Shown here: one piece after another, positions 33,171 through 43,078 of the stretch
Position numbering within the stretch: the first letter of the stretch is position 1
Layout: every line of letters begins with the position of its first letter
Assembly (NCBI RefSeq): GCF_014635905.1
Contig: NZ_BMDS01000009.1
Coordinates: 1-46,822, forward strand
DNA from: Limosilactobacillus caviae
Lineage (GTDB): Bacteria; Bacillota; Bacilli; Lactobacillales; Lactobacillaceae
DNA: 46,822 nucleotides
Direction: 5' to 3'
Program-made: the position numbers and the translations under genes
Notes under the pieces: model-generated
Databases searched by the model: none
The model's input: the letters and a program-made list of their open reading frames with translations, nothing else
What the model was told of the DNA's origin: nothing

Positions 33171-34658
33171 GTGCAGGTTTTACAGCTTGGTGCAGAAAAT
33201 TGGGCCGATAAGTACCATCTTCCAAGTGAAATTACTTGGATTTACAACCAGTATCCATTAGAGAAAGTTAAACGATTTGACCTTGTTATTATTACTTCCG
33301 GTGTCCAATTAACTGATTATCTATGGGAGAAACTGCACTGGCAGGTTGATCCCTACCGTGTATTATATGAGCCGTTAGCGGAGAAAGAGCTAAGTCCGGC
33401 TGGCCAACATTTTTTAGCTTGTCAAGAGGCACGACAGATTGTTGAAGAACCGCAAGAACTAATTAATAATTTGACTATTCGTTATTTTTCCGGACAGTCA
33501 GGAATGCGGATTCCGCCAACTAATTTATTGCTTGGTTCGGTTAAAAGTACCCTAATTGATGGCGGTCATCTTCGGGTTGCTGTTGATACTAATCATTGGG
33601 TAAAGATAGGAAATTACCGTCAACAAATTTATATTGATCCTAACCGCTTGTTGAAATTTAATCTTGAATATAATCATGAGACAGATGTCAAAGTTCGCTT
33701 ACGGTTATTTATTCAGGAAGGTGGAGGAGATGGAAATTTAGCTAATAACTATCTTCTGGATTTTTCAACGGCTGATGAAGAACAAATACTGCCGCTAAAA
33801 CCAGTGAAGACTCATCGATTTGCTAGCGTGGGACTTGAAGTAATGGGAAAAGGCGAACTTACTATTGGGATGTTACATTCACGCTGGTCTAGGGATGGAA
33901 AAGGAGAATTCCTACCAGGGGGTAAACGTTTGGTAGATCCTGATACCGGTGCTGATATTGCTTATTATTTTAATCCTGGGGACTTGCGACCGCCGTTACA
34001 TGTTTATTTTTCAGGGGCAAGAGAACTAGAAGGTTTTGAAGCTTACCCGCTTTTTCGCCGTAATCATACACCAGCATTATTATTTACTGACCCGCGCTTG
34101 ATGGTTGGCCAATTTTATACTGGCAAGGCGATTGAGAATCAAATTAAGGCTACAATTACTAAAACCTTGAAAAAATTAGGATTTAGCCGCCAACAGTTAG
34201 TAATGAATGGAATCTCGATGGGAACCTATCCGGCTATTAAATTAGGAGCGCAGTTGTCAGCTTACGCGATTAATGTTGCTAAGCCAACCGTTAATCTAGG
34301 CCGAGTAGCTATTCGTGCTAGGTTACAACGTCCTGATGAATTTGATACGATTTTTGACATTGACCGTCAACTAGTATCAGAATTAACGGCTACGCAATTA
34401 ACGCAACTCGACACTGATTTTTGGAAATTGATGGATAAAAATGATTTAACCCAGACGCGCTTTTATGTCGGCTACATGGCTAATGATGATTACGATGATC
34501 TAGCGGTACCGCGAATGCAAACTAACGAGGCAATCCAACAAGCTCCATTATTTGTTAGCAAAGGTTTTCCAGGCCGTCATAATGATGATCCATCGGTAGT
34601 TTACTGGTTTATTAGTAGGTTAGCGGAAATTAATCAGGCATTTGGAAGAGGAGGCTAA
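33171..34658 (+). CDS. asp2: Accessory secretory protein Asp2 (alpha/beta hydrolase-like)
   Basis: 495 residues from GTG. The N-terminal half is a beta-rich domain. The C-terminal half is an alpha/beta-hydrolase fold with the nucleophile elbow LVMNGISMGTYPA (Ser349) and the family His in FPGRHNDDPSV near the end; an Asp completes the triad. In streptococci Asp2 both helps export and acetylates GlcNAc on the serine-rich-repeat adhesin, and these residues are needed for acetylation. The Ser and His are kept here, so the activity is probably kept too. It is followed two bases later by asp3. Confidence 0.92.
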   Translation: MQVLQLGAENWADKYHLPSEITWIYNQYPLEKVKRFDLVIITSGVQLTDYLWEKLHWQVDPYRVLYEPLAEKELSPAGQHFLACQEARQIVEEPQELINNLTIRYFSGQSGMRIPPTNLLLGSVKSTLIDGGHLRVAVDTNHWVKIGNYRQQIYIDPNRLLKFNLEYNHETDVKVRLRLFIQEGGGDGNLANNYLLDFSTADEEQILPLKPVKTHRFASVGLEVMGKGELTIGMLHSRWSRDGKGEFLPGGKRLVDPDTGADIAYYFNPGDLRPPLHVYFSGARELEGFEAYPLFRRNHTPALLFTDPRLMVGQFYTGKAIENQIKATITKTLKKLGFSRQQLVMNGISMGTYPAIKLGAQLSAYAINVAKPTVNLGRVAIRARLQRPDEFDTIFDIDRQLVSELTATQLTQLDTDFWKLMDKNDLTQTRFYVGYMANDDYDDLAVPRMQTNEAIQQAPLFVSKGFPGRHNDDPSVVYWFISRLAEINQAFGRGG

Positions 34659-34660
34659 GA

Positions 34661-35548
34661 ATGCAACAGTATGTTAATCAAGGTTATTGGGAACCAACTA
34701 ATGAATATCCTGCTGGCTCACAGGTAACAATTAATGATGATGCAAGTGTTGAGTTTCATAACTCTCTTATGGCTCCTGGCAAGGTCATTATGGCATGGGA
34801 ATCGGTACATTCATACCAAGCAACAAAATTAGTTCCCCAATTACCAATATTGCGCAATGATCATCGTTATCGGCTACGGGTAAATGCTCAAGCGAAGCCC
34901 ATTTATTCCTTGATTGTACGGATAACTTTTTTTGATGCTCAAGAACATGAGATTAGTCATTTAGAATTTCAGCAAAAGGCGCTTGAATTTGTTTATCCGG
35001 CATCAGCTGTACAGTATCGGGTTGAATTAATTAACAACGGACTCACTGATTTGACTTTTCAACGCTTTGAAATTTGCGATGCTGATCTTCCGGTAACCGT
35101 GCATGAAGATGTTTGGATCCATAATCTGCTAAATGAAAATAAGCCAGGAAAGTTGAATGTTTTATTAGTTGCTGATAGTAAACGGACGCGTAAAACCTTG
35201 GGAGAGCTTGAGGATTATAGCCCATATCGGGTTCAACCGATTAGTATTGCCTGGCAATCAAATGCCGATTCCGTAGAGACAATAAAAAGCTGGTTGATTA
35301 ATAGTCGCGAATTAAACGCTAATGTGATTAGTACGACTTCAGCGCTTGATCATGTTGCGCTAAGCTTAAAAATGGCAATTCCATCGATTACAGCTGTGGT
35401 TACTAACCGTGTAACTTCTAATTCTGACCTTGCCGATGTGACTTATCCTGTAGTAGTGCCGTTATTTTGGAGCTCATCAGTGTTGGTTAATCCTGATTGG
35501 CCAATTATTTTTTCTACAATTCAAAAAATTAATTCGAAAGAAGAATAG
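34661..35548 (+). CDS. asp3: Accessory secretory protein Asp3
   Basis: 295 residues with AAGAGGAGG before the ATG. The N-terminal half is a carbohydrate-binding-module-like beta sandwich (YWEPTNEYPAGSQVTINDDA...FHNSLMAPGKVIMAWES), as known for Asp3. A C-terminal extension (about 150-295, LNVLLVADSKRTRKTLGE...) makes it longer than streptococcal Asp3 of about 150-190 residues. It scaffolds Asp1 and Asp2 and binds substrate. The extension is a feature of the lactobacillus version or a lineage fusion; I cannot tell which. Confidence 0.88.
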   Translation: MQQYVNQGYWEPTNEYPAGSQVTINDDASVEFHNSLMAPGKVIMAWESVHSYQATKLVPQLPILRNDHRYRLRVNAQAKPIYSLIVRITFFDAQEHEISHLEFQQKALEFVYPASAVQYRVELINNGLTDLTFQRFEICDADLPVTVHEDVWIHNLLNENKPGKLNVLLVADSKRTRKTLGELEDYSPYRVQPISIAWQSNADSVETIKSWLINSRELNANVISTTSALDHVALSLKMAIPSITAVVTNRVTSNSDLADVTYPVVVPLFWSSSVLVNPDWPIIFSTIQKINSKEE

Positions 35549-35551
35549 TCA

Positions 35552-37900
35552 ATGGTATATGATAGTTATCGTTTAGTAAAAATTAAACGCATTTTACATA
35601 AGGTTAATGCCTTAACCTCCCAGATGCGCGCAATGAGTGACGAGGAGCTTCAGTCCCAGACACAATTTTTAAAGCGCGAATTAGCCAATGGTAAGACAGT
35701 TGATGATATCTTGCCCCGTGCTTTTGCTACTATTCGGGAAGCGGACTATCGTATTTTGGGAATGTTTCCCTATGATGTCCAAGTAATGGGTGCCATTGTC
35801 TTAAATCAGGGTAATATTGCAGAAATGAAGACGGGCGAAGGGAAGACATTGACGGCAACGATGCCGTTATACTTAAATGCTTTAACCGGTAAAGGGGCAA
35901 TGTTACTAACACCAAATGATTATCTTGCTCGGCGCGATAAGGAACAACTACAGCCAGTCTATGAGTGGTTAGGACTAACGGTGAGTCTGGGCTTTTCAAC
36001 AGATAATAAAAAGGCAACACCAGAAATTAAGCGTAGTTGGTATAATGCTGATATTACTTATACCACTGCTAGTAGTTTAGCCTTTGATTACCTCTTTAAT
36101 AACCTAGCTACCCGGCGAGAAGATCAGTATTTACGGCTATTTAACTATGTTATTATCGATGAAGTTGATGCAATCCTGTTAGATGAAGCAACATCACCTT
36201 TTGTAGTGTCAAGCCGGCCAACTGTGCAATCAAATCTATATGGACTTGCTGATGAATTTGTACATACTCTTCAACCTAAAATAGACTATAAATTAAATGA
36301 AGATCAGAATGCAGTTTGGCTAACTCTTCACGGTATTCGCCAAGCACAACGATTTTTCAGAGTTCCTGACTTGTTTACCAATGAAACGCGTGAAATTTAT
36401 CGACATATTGCATTAGCATTACGAGCGCATTTTATTATGAAAAACGGCCATGATTATTTGGTTAGTGAGGGTGAAGTTGTTCTTCTTGATGAAGCTAATG
36501 GTCGTTTAAAAAAAGGAGTTAAAGTTAATACCGGATTACATCAAGCAATTGAAGCTAAGGAGCATGTTGACTTAACCCCTAATCAGCAAGTAGCAGCCTC
36601 GATTACTTTTCCGAGTTTATTTGGTTTATTTAATAAAATCTCTGGAATGAGCGGAACCGCTAAAAGTGATGAACACGAATTCTTTGAAGTATATAAGATG
36701 CGAGTGATCCAAATTCCAACTCGCAGACCAGTGATTCGCCATGATTATCCCGAAGAAATTTATGTAACTACCCGCCAAAAATTAATCCAGGCGCTTGATG
36801 AGGCAATTACGCTTCACAAGGCTGGACGACCAATTTTGTTAGTTGCCGGTTCAGTAGAGAATTCTGAGATTATTTCCGAATTATTGTTGGATCGCGGAAT
36901 CCCGCATAATGTTTTAAATGCTTTTAATATTGCACGTGAGGCTGCCATTATCAAGGATGCCGGTCAAAAAGGGGCGGTGACTGTCGCTACCAATATGGCT
37001 GGGCGGGGAACCGATATCAAACTTGGCCCTGGAGTTAAAGAAATTGGTGGCTTGGCGGTTATTGGGACCGAAATGCTGCCAACACGGGTGAAATTACAGC
37101 TTGCTGGGCGAGCAGGACGCCAGGGTGATCCCGGATCAAGCAAATTCTATATTTCCCTTGAAGATAGCTATCTTGCGCAAAATAGTACGAAGCGATTTAA
37201 AAATTACTATCGTCACTTGCAAAAGCGATCAACGAAGAGGGCGTTAAAAAATCCCCGTTTAAAAGTGAGCATTATGATGCTAAAAGATCGGGTAGCGGCT
37301 AATCAGCAAATGTCACGGAGCAACATTAATAAAAATGAAGCTGCCTTAAAGATCCAGCGTCGCGACCTTTATCAGCGCCGTGACCAGTTAATGGACAATC
37401 CGCACCTAGAAAAAGTGGTAGGTAAGTGGTTGCATCGCGGAATCGCACTATATTTGGCTAGTAAAAAGCAGTGGAATGCACATGATCTTCGGCGCTTGAT
37501 GAATCAGCATTTCACTTATGAGGTTGTTGAATTACCAACTGATCTGGAGTACAGCACAACTAGTTTACAAGCATATTTGGAACAATTCTGTCAGACTACC
37601 TTAAAAAAACATGCGCAAAAACTAGTTAATCGTCAACAATTGAACCAGTTTTATCGGACAGCACTTCTTAATGCTCTTGATAGTAGCTGGATGGACCAAA
37701 TGGACTATTTATCCAAACTAACAACAAGGGTTCAGCCATGGGGAAATGCCCAACGTAATCCAAATTTCTTATACCAGGAAAAAGCCTATCAAGCATTTGA
37801 AAAGATGTTTGATCATGCGGCACAAAAAACAGTGGATAATTTGATGCTAAGTAATATCAGCTTAAATGATGATAATAACTTAGTCGTCCATTTTAATTAA
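35552..37900 (+). CDS. secA2: Accessory Sec ATPase SecA2
   Basis: 782 residues. DEAD-like motor with Walker A MKTGEGKTL (residues 92-100), Walker B IIDEVDAILLDEA, motif NMAGRGTDIKLGPGV and the final helicase motif QLAGRAGRQGDPGSS. The C-terminal zinc-binding linker of housekeeping SecA is absent, as usual for SecA2. It drives ATP-dependent export of the serine-rich-repeat adhesin through SecY2. It begins three bases after asp3, without a strong ribosome site of its own, suggesting coupled translation, and is followed by gtfA after 12 bases. Confidence 0.95.
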   Translation: MVYDSYRLVKIKRILHKVNALTSQMRAMSDEELQSQTQFLKRELANGKTVDDILPRAFATIREADYRILGMFPYDVQVMGAIVLNQGNIAEMKTGEGKTLTATMPLYLNALTGKGAMLLTPNDYLARRDKEQLQPVYEWLGLTVSLGFSTDNKKATPEIKRSWYNADITYTTASSLAFDYLFNNLATRREDQYLRLFNYVIIDEVDAILLDEATSPFVVSSRPTVQSNLYGLADEFVHTLQPKIDYKLNEDQNAVWLTLHGIRQAQRFFRVPDLFTNETREIYRHIALALRAHFIMKNGHDYLVSEGEVVLLDEANGRLKKGVKVNTGLHQAIEAKEHVDLTPNQQVAASITFPSLFGLFNKISGMSGTAKSDEHEFFEVYKMRVIQIPTRRPVIRHDYPEEIYVTTRQKLIQALDEAITLHKAGRPILLVAGSVENSEIISELLLDRGIPHNVLNAFNIAREAAIIKDAGQKGAVTVATNMAGRGTDIKLGPGVKEIGGLAVIGTEMLPTRVKLQLAGRAGRQGDPGSSKFYISLEDSYLAQNSTKRFKNYYRHLQKRSTKRALKNPRLKVSIMMLKDRVAANQQMSRSNINKNEAALKIQRRDLYQRRDQLMDNPHLEKVVGKWLHRGIALYLASKKQWNAHDLRRLMNQHFTYEVVELPTDLEYSTTSLQAYLEQFCQTTLKKHAQKLVNRQQLNQFYRTALLNALDSSWMDQMDYLSKLTTRVQPWGNAQRNPNFLYQEKAYQAFEKMFDHAAQKTVDNLMLSNISLNDDNNLVVHFN

Positions 37901-37912
37901 CGGAGGGATAAG

Positions 37913-39451
37913 ATGACTGTATATAATATTAATTTAGGAATTGGTTGGGCTAGCAGCGGGGTTGAATATGCTCAGGCTTACCGTGCTCAGGCATTTCGCC
38001 AGGCTAAAATTCCTGCTAAATTTATTTTTTCAGATTTAATCTTAGGAAATAATATTGCCGACTTAACGGAAAATATTGGCTTTGATGATAATCAGATTAT
38101 CTGGCTGTATAATTTTTTTACTGATATAAAAATTGCTCCATCAACGTTTCCCTTATCTTCATTTTTAGAGCAGGAAGAATTGTCACAACGGGGCTTTAAA
38201 GTACAAAATGGCTCAGATAGTAAAGAGGTCCGCTATCAGTCGGATCAAGAAGCATTAACGATCATCCCGCGTTATAGTGATCGGCAAAAACAGACCATTG
38301 ATCAAGTGAGCTATGTTGCTAACAACCTGCTTATTAAGCGTGATTTCTATTCTTATACGAAATACGCAACGGAATACTATAGCGGGGATACTAAAGGCAA
38401 TCACGTAATATTTCGCGAATTTTATAATGAAGATGGCTCTACCGCCTATACCCAGCATCTTGACAGTAATAATCAGGAATTGTTTGAATTTCCTCAACAA
38501 TATTTTTACACTAAGAGTGATTTATATCGCGAAATGTTGCGCCAACTAGATTTTAAAGCAACTGATACTATTATTTTGGATCGAATGGATGAGGACAAGC
38601 AATTAATTAATGGTCCGCTAGTTTTTGCTCATCATGGACAGGCTAAGCTATTCGTGGCAGTTCATGCTGATCACTATGATAAACACTATACTAATGAGCA
38701 TCAGGTGTTATGGAACAATTTTTATGAATATCAATTTACCCACTACAATGATGTTGATTGTTTTATTGTAGCGACTGATCAGCAACGGCAATTATTAGGT
38801 AAGCAGTTTAAGCATTATTATCATGTTCAACCGCAGATTGCGACCATTTCAGTTGGAAGTTTAAGCAAATTGATAAAACCGACTGAACAACGGAAGAAGC
38901 ATTCATTAATCACGGCTTCACGGTTGGCTAATGAAAAACATATTGACTGGTTGATTTCTGCAGTAGTGGCTGCCCGCAAGGTAATTTCTGATGTTACGCT
39001 TGATATCTATGGTGCTGGCGGTCAAGCTGGGCGATTGCAGGAACTAATTAAAAAAAATCATGCTGATAATTATATCAAGCTAATGGGACAGCATGATTTA
39101 AGTCAAGTCTATCAACAATATGAGACCTATATTGCTGGTTCGACTAGTGAAGGCTTTGGCTTGAGTTTGCTAGAAGCAGTTGGTTCAGGTCTTTCAATGA
39201 TTGGCTTTGACGTTCCATATGGTAATCAAACTTTTATTGATGACCAGCAAAATGGCTACCTATTACCGTATGAAGAAGACTGGAGTAATGTTAAGAAGGA
39301 AAAAGCATTAACTGATGCCATTATCAAAACATTTAGTACTGCTGACTTAACTAAGTTCCATGAACATTCTTATGCGTTAGCTGAACCTTACTTAACGAGA
39401 AATGTTGCTAAGCAATGGCAGCAGTTATTAAAGGAGGATACCCATGCTTAA
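37913..39451 (+). CDS. gtfA: SRRP O-GlcNAc transferase catalytic subunit GtfA
   Basis: 512 residues, GT4 family, GT-B fold. It begins YNINLGIGWASSGVEYAQAYRAQAFRQ. A GtfA-specific beta-meander insertion (about 50-200) is followed by the Rossmann domains with SRLANEKHIDWLI, DIYGAGGQAGRLQEL and the donor-binding ETYIAGSTSEGFGLSLLEA (Ex7E motif). With GtfB it attaches the first GlcNAc to Ser/Thr in the repeats before export. CGGAGGG precedes the ATG; the 3' end overlaps gtfB by eight bases, so the two subunits are made in step. Confidence 0.95.
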   Translation: MTVYNINLGIGWASSGVEYAQAYRAQAFRQAKIPAKFIFSDLILGNNIADLTENIGFDDNQIIWLYNFFTDIKIAPSTFPLSSFLEQEELSQRGFKVQNGSDSKEVRYQSDQEALTIIPRYSDRQKQTIDQVSYVANNLLIKRDFYSYTKYATEYYSGDTKGNHVIFREFYNEDGSTAYTQHLDSNNQELFEFPQQYFYTKSDLYREMLRQLDFKATDTIILDRMDEDKQLINGPLVFAHHGQAKLFVAVHADHYDKHYTNEHQVLWNNFYEYQFTHYNDVDCFIVATDQQRQLLGKQFKHYYHVQPQIATISVGSLSKLIKPTEQRKKHSLITASRLANEKHIDWLISAVVAARKVISDVTLDIYGAGGQAGRLQELIKKNHADNYIKLMGQHDLSQVYQQYETYIAGSTSEGFGLSLLEAVGSGLSMIGFDVPYGNQTFIDDQQNGYLLPYEEDWSNVKKEKALTDAIIKTFSTADLTKFHEHSYALAEPYLTRNVAKQWQQLLKEDTHA

Positions 39452-40775
39452 TCTATTTGATAATTTTGATCAAGCTACATTTGATTTACTCCGTTCGCAA
39501 AGATCTGCCCAGATTAAAATTCCAACGGTTGTGATAAATGATGATGGCTTCCTTCCGGCTGAGGTTGAATCACCAATTAAATTTTTTGGTCAATATAATG
39601 AAAATAAATCACCGTTATATTTTGATCAATTGCCGGTACCAAAATATTGGCGGATTTTGAGCACGTCCTCGCAAGGAGAAGTTTACGATTTAGACCAGAA
39701 GCGGGCAGATATTATCTATCGCTCCAATGATAATTCACGCCAGGTTAAAGAAGTGCGGTGGCTAGATCGACAAGGAAAGATTAATTGGGCCGATCACTAT
39801 AATAGTAACGGTTATCACTTTGCTACAACTTTTTATGAGCAAGGTCAGCCAATTTGGCGTAAATATTATAATAAGTATCAGGAGTGTTTTTTAGCTTGGA
39901 ACTTACGTGCTGGTAGTCTTTTCCTCACTGATAACAGCCAGAAACGTTATTTTGCTTCGTGGATTGAGTTTGTAAAGTATTATTTAACAGTTCGCGATTT
40001 TAAACTTGATCATATTTTTTATAATACTTTGAATCAAGGTCTAAGTGTGACACTAGCCCTGCCTGATAATGGAACAGATACTCTCTTTTGGCACGAACCG
40101 TTGCTAGACAATAAACTGCCCGGAAATATGCAATTTTTAATGGAACATTCAACGCGGACAAAGCATATTATTTTTCAGCGTTATTCTGACTGGCAGCAAA
40201 TGAAGCCCACACTGACTGGTAATAAATACGTTGATTTTAGTTATCTGGGAATGATTTATCCGCATCCACGGGGAAATAAGCTCCGTCCAGAAGCACTTAT
40301 CCTTACTAACTCGGACGAAATTGTTGCGGCCACGACGTTAGTTAAACAGTTACCCCAAGTTAAGTTTCATATTGCAGCTGTTACAGAAATGTCAGAAAAA
40401 TTGCTTGCTTATCAACAATATTCAAACGTTGAACTTTATCCCAACGTTAGCCAGCAACGAGTTAAGCAGTTGATTGCTGACTGTGATATTTACCTTGACA
40501 TCAATCACCAGAATGAAATTTTAGATGCAGTGCGGGGAGCCTTTGAGCAAAACATGCTAATTGTTGGTTTTGATGAGACTTTACATGAACCGCAATTCGT
40601 AGCTCCGCAAAATGTTTTTAAGGTTACCGAAGCAAGACAAATGGGAGAACGAATCCTAAATGCATTACAGAAGCCAGCTTTAATGAAAGAATTGATTGAT
40701 ACGCAGCGAAAATTAGCCAGTGAGGTTAGTGTTCAGGATTATCGTAATCGGATAGGAGCAATAGAGCATGACTAA
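39444..40775 (+). CDS. gtfB: SRRP O-GlcNAc transferase co-factor GtfB
   Basis: 443 residues. It has the same overall layout as GtfA, with a meander domain (SSQGEVYDLDQKRADIIYRS...GYHFATTFYEQGQPIWRKYY) and a degenerate GT-B C-half (ALILTNSDEIVAATTLVKQL...NVELYPN...DIYLDINH) without the Ex7E loop, in line with its known role as a substrate-binding partner. Its C-terminal half resembles residues 270-395 of the large glycosyltransferase two genes downstream. It starts inside gtfA with GGAGGATACCC before the ATG, and its own stop overlaps the next gene by eight bases. Confidence 0.92.
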   Translation: MLNLFDNFDQATFDLLRSQRSAQIKIPTVVINDDGFLPAEVESPIKFFGQYNENKSPLYFDQLPVPKYWRILSTSSQGEVYDLDQKRADIIYRSNDNSRQVKEVRWLDRQGKINWADHYNSNGYHFATTFYEQGQPIWRKYYNKYQECFLAWNLRAGSLFLTDNSQKRYFASWIEFVKYYLTVRDFKLDHIFYNTLNQGLSVTLALPDNGTDTLFWHEPLLDNKLPGNMQFLMEHSTRTKHIIFQRYSDWQQMKPTLTGNKYVDFSYLGMIYPHPRGNKLRPEALILTNSDEIVAATTLVKQLPQVKFHIAAVTEMSEKLLAYQQYSNVELYPNVSQQRVKQLIADCDIYLDINHQNEILDAVRGAFEQNMLIVGFDETLHEPQFVAPQNVFKVTEARQMGERILNALQKPALMKELIDTQRKLASEVSVQDYRNRIGAIEHD

Positions 40776-40965
40776 AAAAGATGAAGAGCGCCCGAAAACA
40801 TCTTTAGCTCAACAAGACGCTTTAAAACGACTAGACAAGGTAGAAGAAGAAAAAAGAAAACCTTATAAAAAGAAAAAAGAACCGAAAAGTTTTCGTGCGG
40901 TTTTGATGACATTACTGCTAATTTTGGTACTAGGTTTAATGATTGGGAGCTATTTTATGCATTAA
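40768..40965 (+). CDS. Small single-span membrane protein, possible SecE/Asp4-like subunit
   Basis: 65 residues. The N-terminal 45 are highly charged (MTKKDEERPKTSLAQQDALK, then EEKRKPYKKKKEPKSF) and the C-terminal 20 form one hydrophobic helix (VLMTLLLILVLGLMIGSYF), so the N-terminus faces the cytoplasm. The start overlaps gtfB by eight bases, so it is part of the aSec operon. Streptococcal loci encode Asp4 and Asp5, small SecE- and SecG-like partners of SecY2; this is the only small membrane protein here. The function is inferred from size, topology and position. No sequence motif proves it. Confidence 0.65.
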   Translation: MTKKDEERPKTSLAQQDALKRLDKVEEEKRKPYKKKKEPKSFRAVLMTLLLILVLGLMIGSYFMH

Positions 40966-41037
40966 AAGCTTGAACTGGAATCAATTGCTAGGACTGGGAA
41001 GCTTTCCTGGTCTTTTTATGTATATGAGGAGGTAAAA

Positions 41038-43062
41038 ATGAAAGTAATAGCGTTAAGTGGTGATTGTGGGTATATAAATCAGATTGAGACAACGTTAAAA
41101 TCTATTATGGTTCATAATCGTAATGTGAAAATTTATGTGATTAATCCAGATATTCCGCATGAGTGGTTTGTTAATTTGAATCAATATTTAGCTCAAATTG
41201 GTAGCAGTATCATCGATGCAAAAGTAGATCCGGAGCGTTTACAGATTATGCATCCTTCTTTTGAGCACATAACCTCTTCATCTTTTGGTAGATTTTTAAT
41301 TCCAGAATTTGTACGAGAAGATAAGGCCCTTTATTTAGATAGTGATTTAATTGTTACAAGTAGTCTAAACGAACTTTTTCAAACTAAATTTAAAGATAAG
41401 TTATTATTAGCTGTGAGAGATTACAATCAAAACACGTTGTTTAATGCTGGAGTAATGCTAATAAATAATCGTGGTTGGAAAGAAAAGCGAGTAGTGAACT
41501 CATTAATAAACATGGGAAAGAATCCTAATCTTTTGAATGGAGCTCAAACCGTTATTAATGATTTTTTTCAGGGACAGATTGGCGAGTTAGATTTAACTTA
41601 TAATTATCAAATTGGCTTTGAAAAAGATGCTTTTTGGAATAACTTAGACCATATTTTGTCGCTCTTAGATAAGGTGAAAAACCCTAAAATTATTCATTAT
41701 GTTACTAGTGACAAGCCATTTAATTTAACATCAACTTCAAGCTTGCGCAATAAATGGTGGCATTATCGTTGTTTAGAGTGGTCTGATATTGTCTCTAAGC
41801 ATGGCAGTTTTGATAAGAGTAAGATTAAAAGTTTATCTTTTAATGGGGAAGCTTTTGTTTTTACCAATATGGCAGAGGTACAGAGCATTGAGCAATTAAT
41901 AAAGAAATTACCAAACGTTCACTTCAACATTGCAGCATATACTAATATGGCATTTTTGTTATTAAAGCTAACTCAATACGATAACGTTACCCTTTATCCT
42001 AATATTTTGGGTAAAACACTTACTGAACTGATTAATCAAGCAAATGTTTATTTAGATATTAATTACAATCCGAAAGCAAATGAAGTAATTGACAGAGTAA
42101 TGGATAGAAAAATCCCGATGGTTGCTTTTGATCGAACGAAATCACAAGAATTAAATTATGATAATTATCATGTATTTCATGATGGTCAAATTGACGAAAT
42201 GGCAGCTGCGATTAGCGATGCAATCAAAAACAAGACTGAACCTAAGTCAAAATTTAATATTGAAGTAAAAGATATTAATAAATCGCTAGACCTGATTTTA
42301 GAAAGCCATAAATCAGTTGTTCGCTTCGGGGATGGGGAGTTTGATTTAATTAGCGGGCAGTCAATTCCATATCAAACTTATGAACCAGCGCTTGCTGAAA
42401 GACTAAAAAATATTATTTTGCGGGGGAATTTTAATAATACGTTAGTTTGTTTACCAGACGTATTTCGAGGTTTAGATCGTTACAATGACTATGCTGAAGA
42501 TTTTTATGAATCTAATTTCTTCCCTAAAAATAATAATTTTTTGATGGAAATTGGAAAAACTAATAACTGGTATGGCTCGACTTTTATCTCACGTCCGTAT
42601 ATTGACCTGGTTGATAAAAGTAAGAGTGCTGATGCTTTTGCAAAATTGAAGCGCCTTTGGGAAGAAAAAGATATATTAATTGTAGAAGGGGCTTTAACAC
42701 GATCAGGAGTTGGTAACGATTTATTTGCCAATGCTAATTCAATTAAACGGATTATTTGCCCAGCCAAAGATTCATATCAACAAATAAATCAAATTGAACA
42801 GGCGATTAAAGAAAATGCGGAGAATCGATTAGTCTTATTAATGCTAGGACCAACGGCGAAAGTGATTGTCGATGACTTGCAAGACTTAGGTAATCAAATG
42901 ATAGATATTGGTCACATTGATTCAGAATATGAGTGGTTTAAAATGGGGGCTACACATAAAGTTAAACTGGCGAATAAGCATACAGCAGAATTCAATTTTG
43001 ATGAGGAAATTTCGGCGGTGCATGACCAGGCTTATCAAAACGAAATTGTGGCGAAGATTTAG
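41038..43062 (+). CDS. Three-domain glycosyltransferase: GT8, GtfB-like, GT-D (DUF1792)
   Basis: 674 residues. Domain 1 (about 1-260) is GT8: MKVIALSGDCGYINQ, the metal-binding LYLDSDLIV (Asp101, Asp103), LFNAGVMLINN and IIHYVTSDKPFN. Domain 2 (about 268-400) resembles the C-terminal half of GtfB (IEQLIKKLPNVHFNIAA...DNVTLYPN...NVYLDINYN) and probably binds acceptor rather than sugar nucleotide. Domain 3 (about 405-660) is a GT-D/DUF1792 domain with RFGDGEFD (432-436), the DxE metal motif known from streptococcal dGT1, and EGALTRSGVGNDLF. It most likely adds outer sugars to the adhesin glycan. It lies between the export genes and the SRRP gene, with AGGAGG upstream and a terminator after. Confidence 0.87.
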   Translation: MKVIALSGDCGYINQIETTLKSIMVHNRNVKIYVINPDIPHEWFVNLNQYLAQIGSSIIDAKVDPERLQIMHPSFEHITSSSFGRFLIPEFVREDKALYLDSDLIVTSSLNELFQTKFKDKLLLAVRDYNQNTLFNAGVMLINNRGWKEKRVVNSLINMGKNPNLLNGAQTVINDFFQGQIGELDLTYNYQIGFEKDAFWNNLDHILSLLDKVKNPKIIHYVTSDKPFNLTSTSSLRNKWWHYRCLEWSDIVSKHGSFDKSKIKSLSFNGEAFVFTNMAEVQSIEQLIKKLPNVHFNIAAYTNMAFLLLKLTQYDNVTLYPNILGKTLTELINQANVYLDINYNPKANEVIDRVMDRKIPMVAFDRTKSQELNYDNYHVFHDGQIDEMAAAISDAIKNKTEPKSKFNIEVKDINKSLDLILESHKSVVRFGDGEFDLISGQSIPYQTYEPALAERLKNIILRGNFNNTLVCLPDVFRGLDRYNDYAEDFYESNFFPKNNNFLMEIGKTNNWYGSTFISRPYIDLVDKSKSADAFAKLKRLWEEKDILIVEGALTRSGVGNDLFANANSIKRIICPAKDSYQQINQIEQAIKENAENRLVLLMLGPTAKVIVDDLQDLGNQMIDIGHIDSEYEWFKMGATHKVKLANKHTAEFNFDEEISAVHDQAYQNEIVAKI

Positions 43063-43078
43063 GTAAAAATTACTTAGT

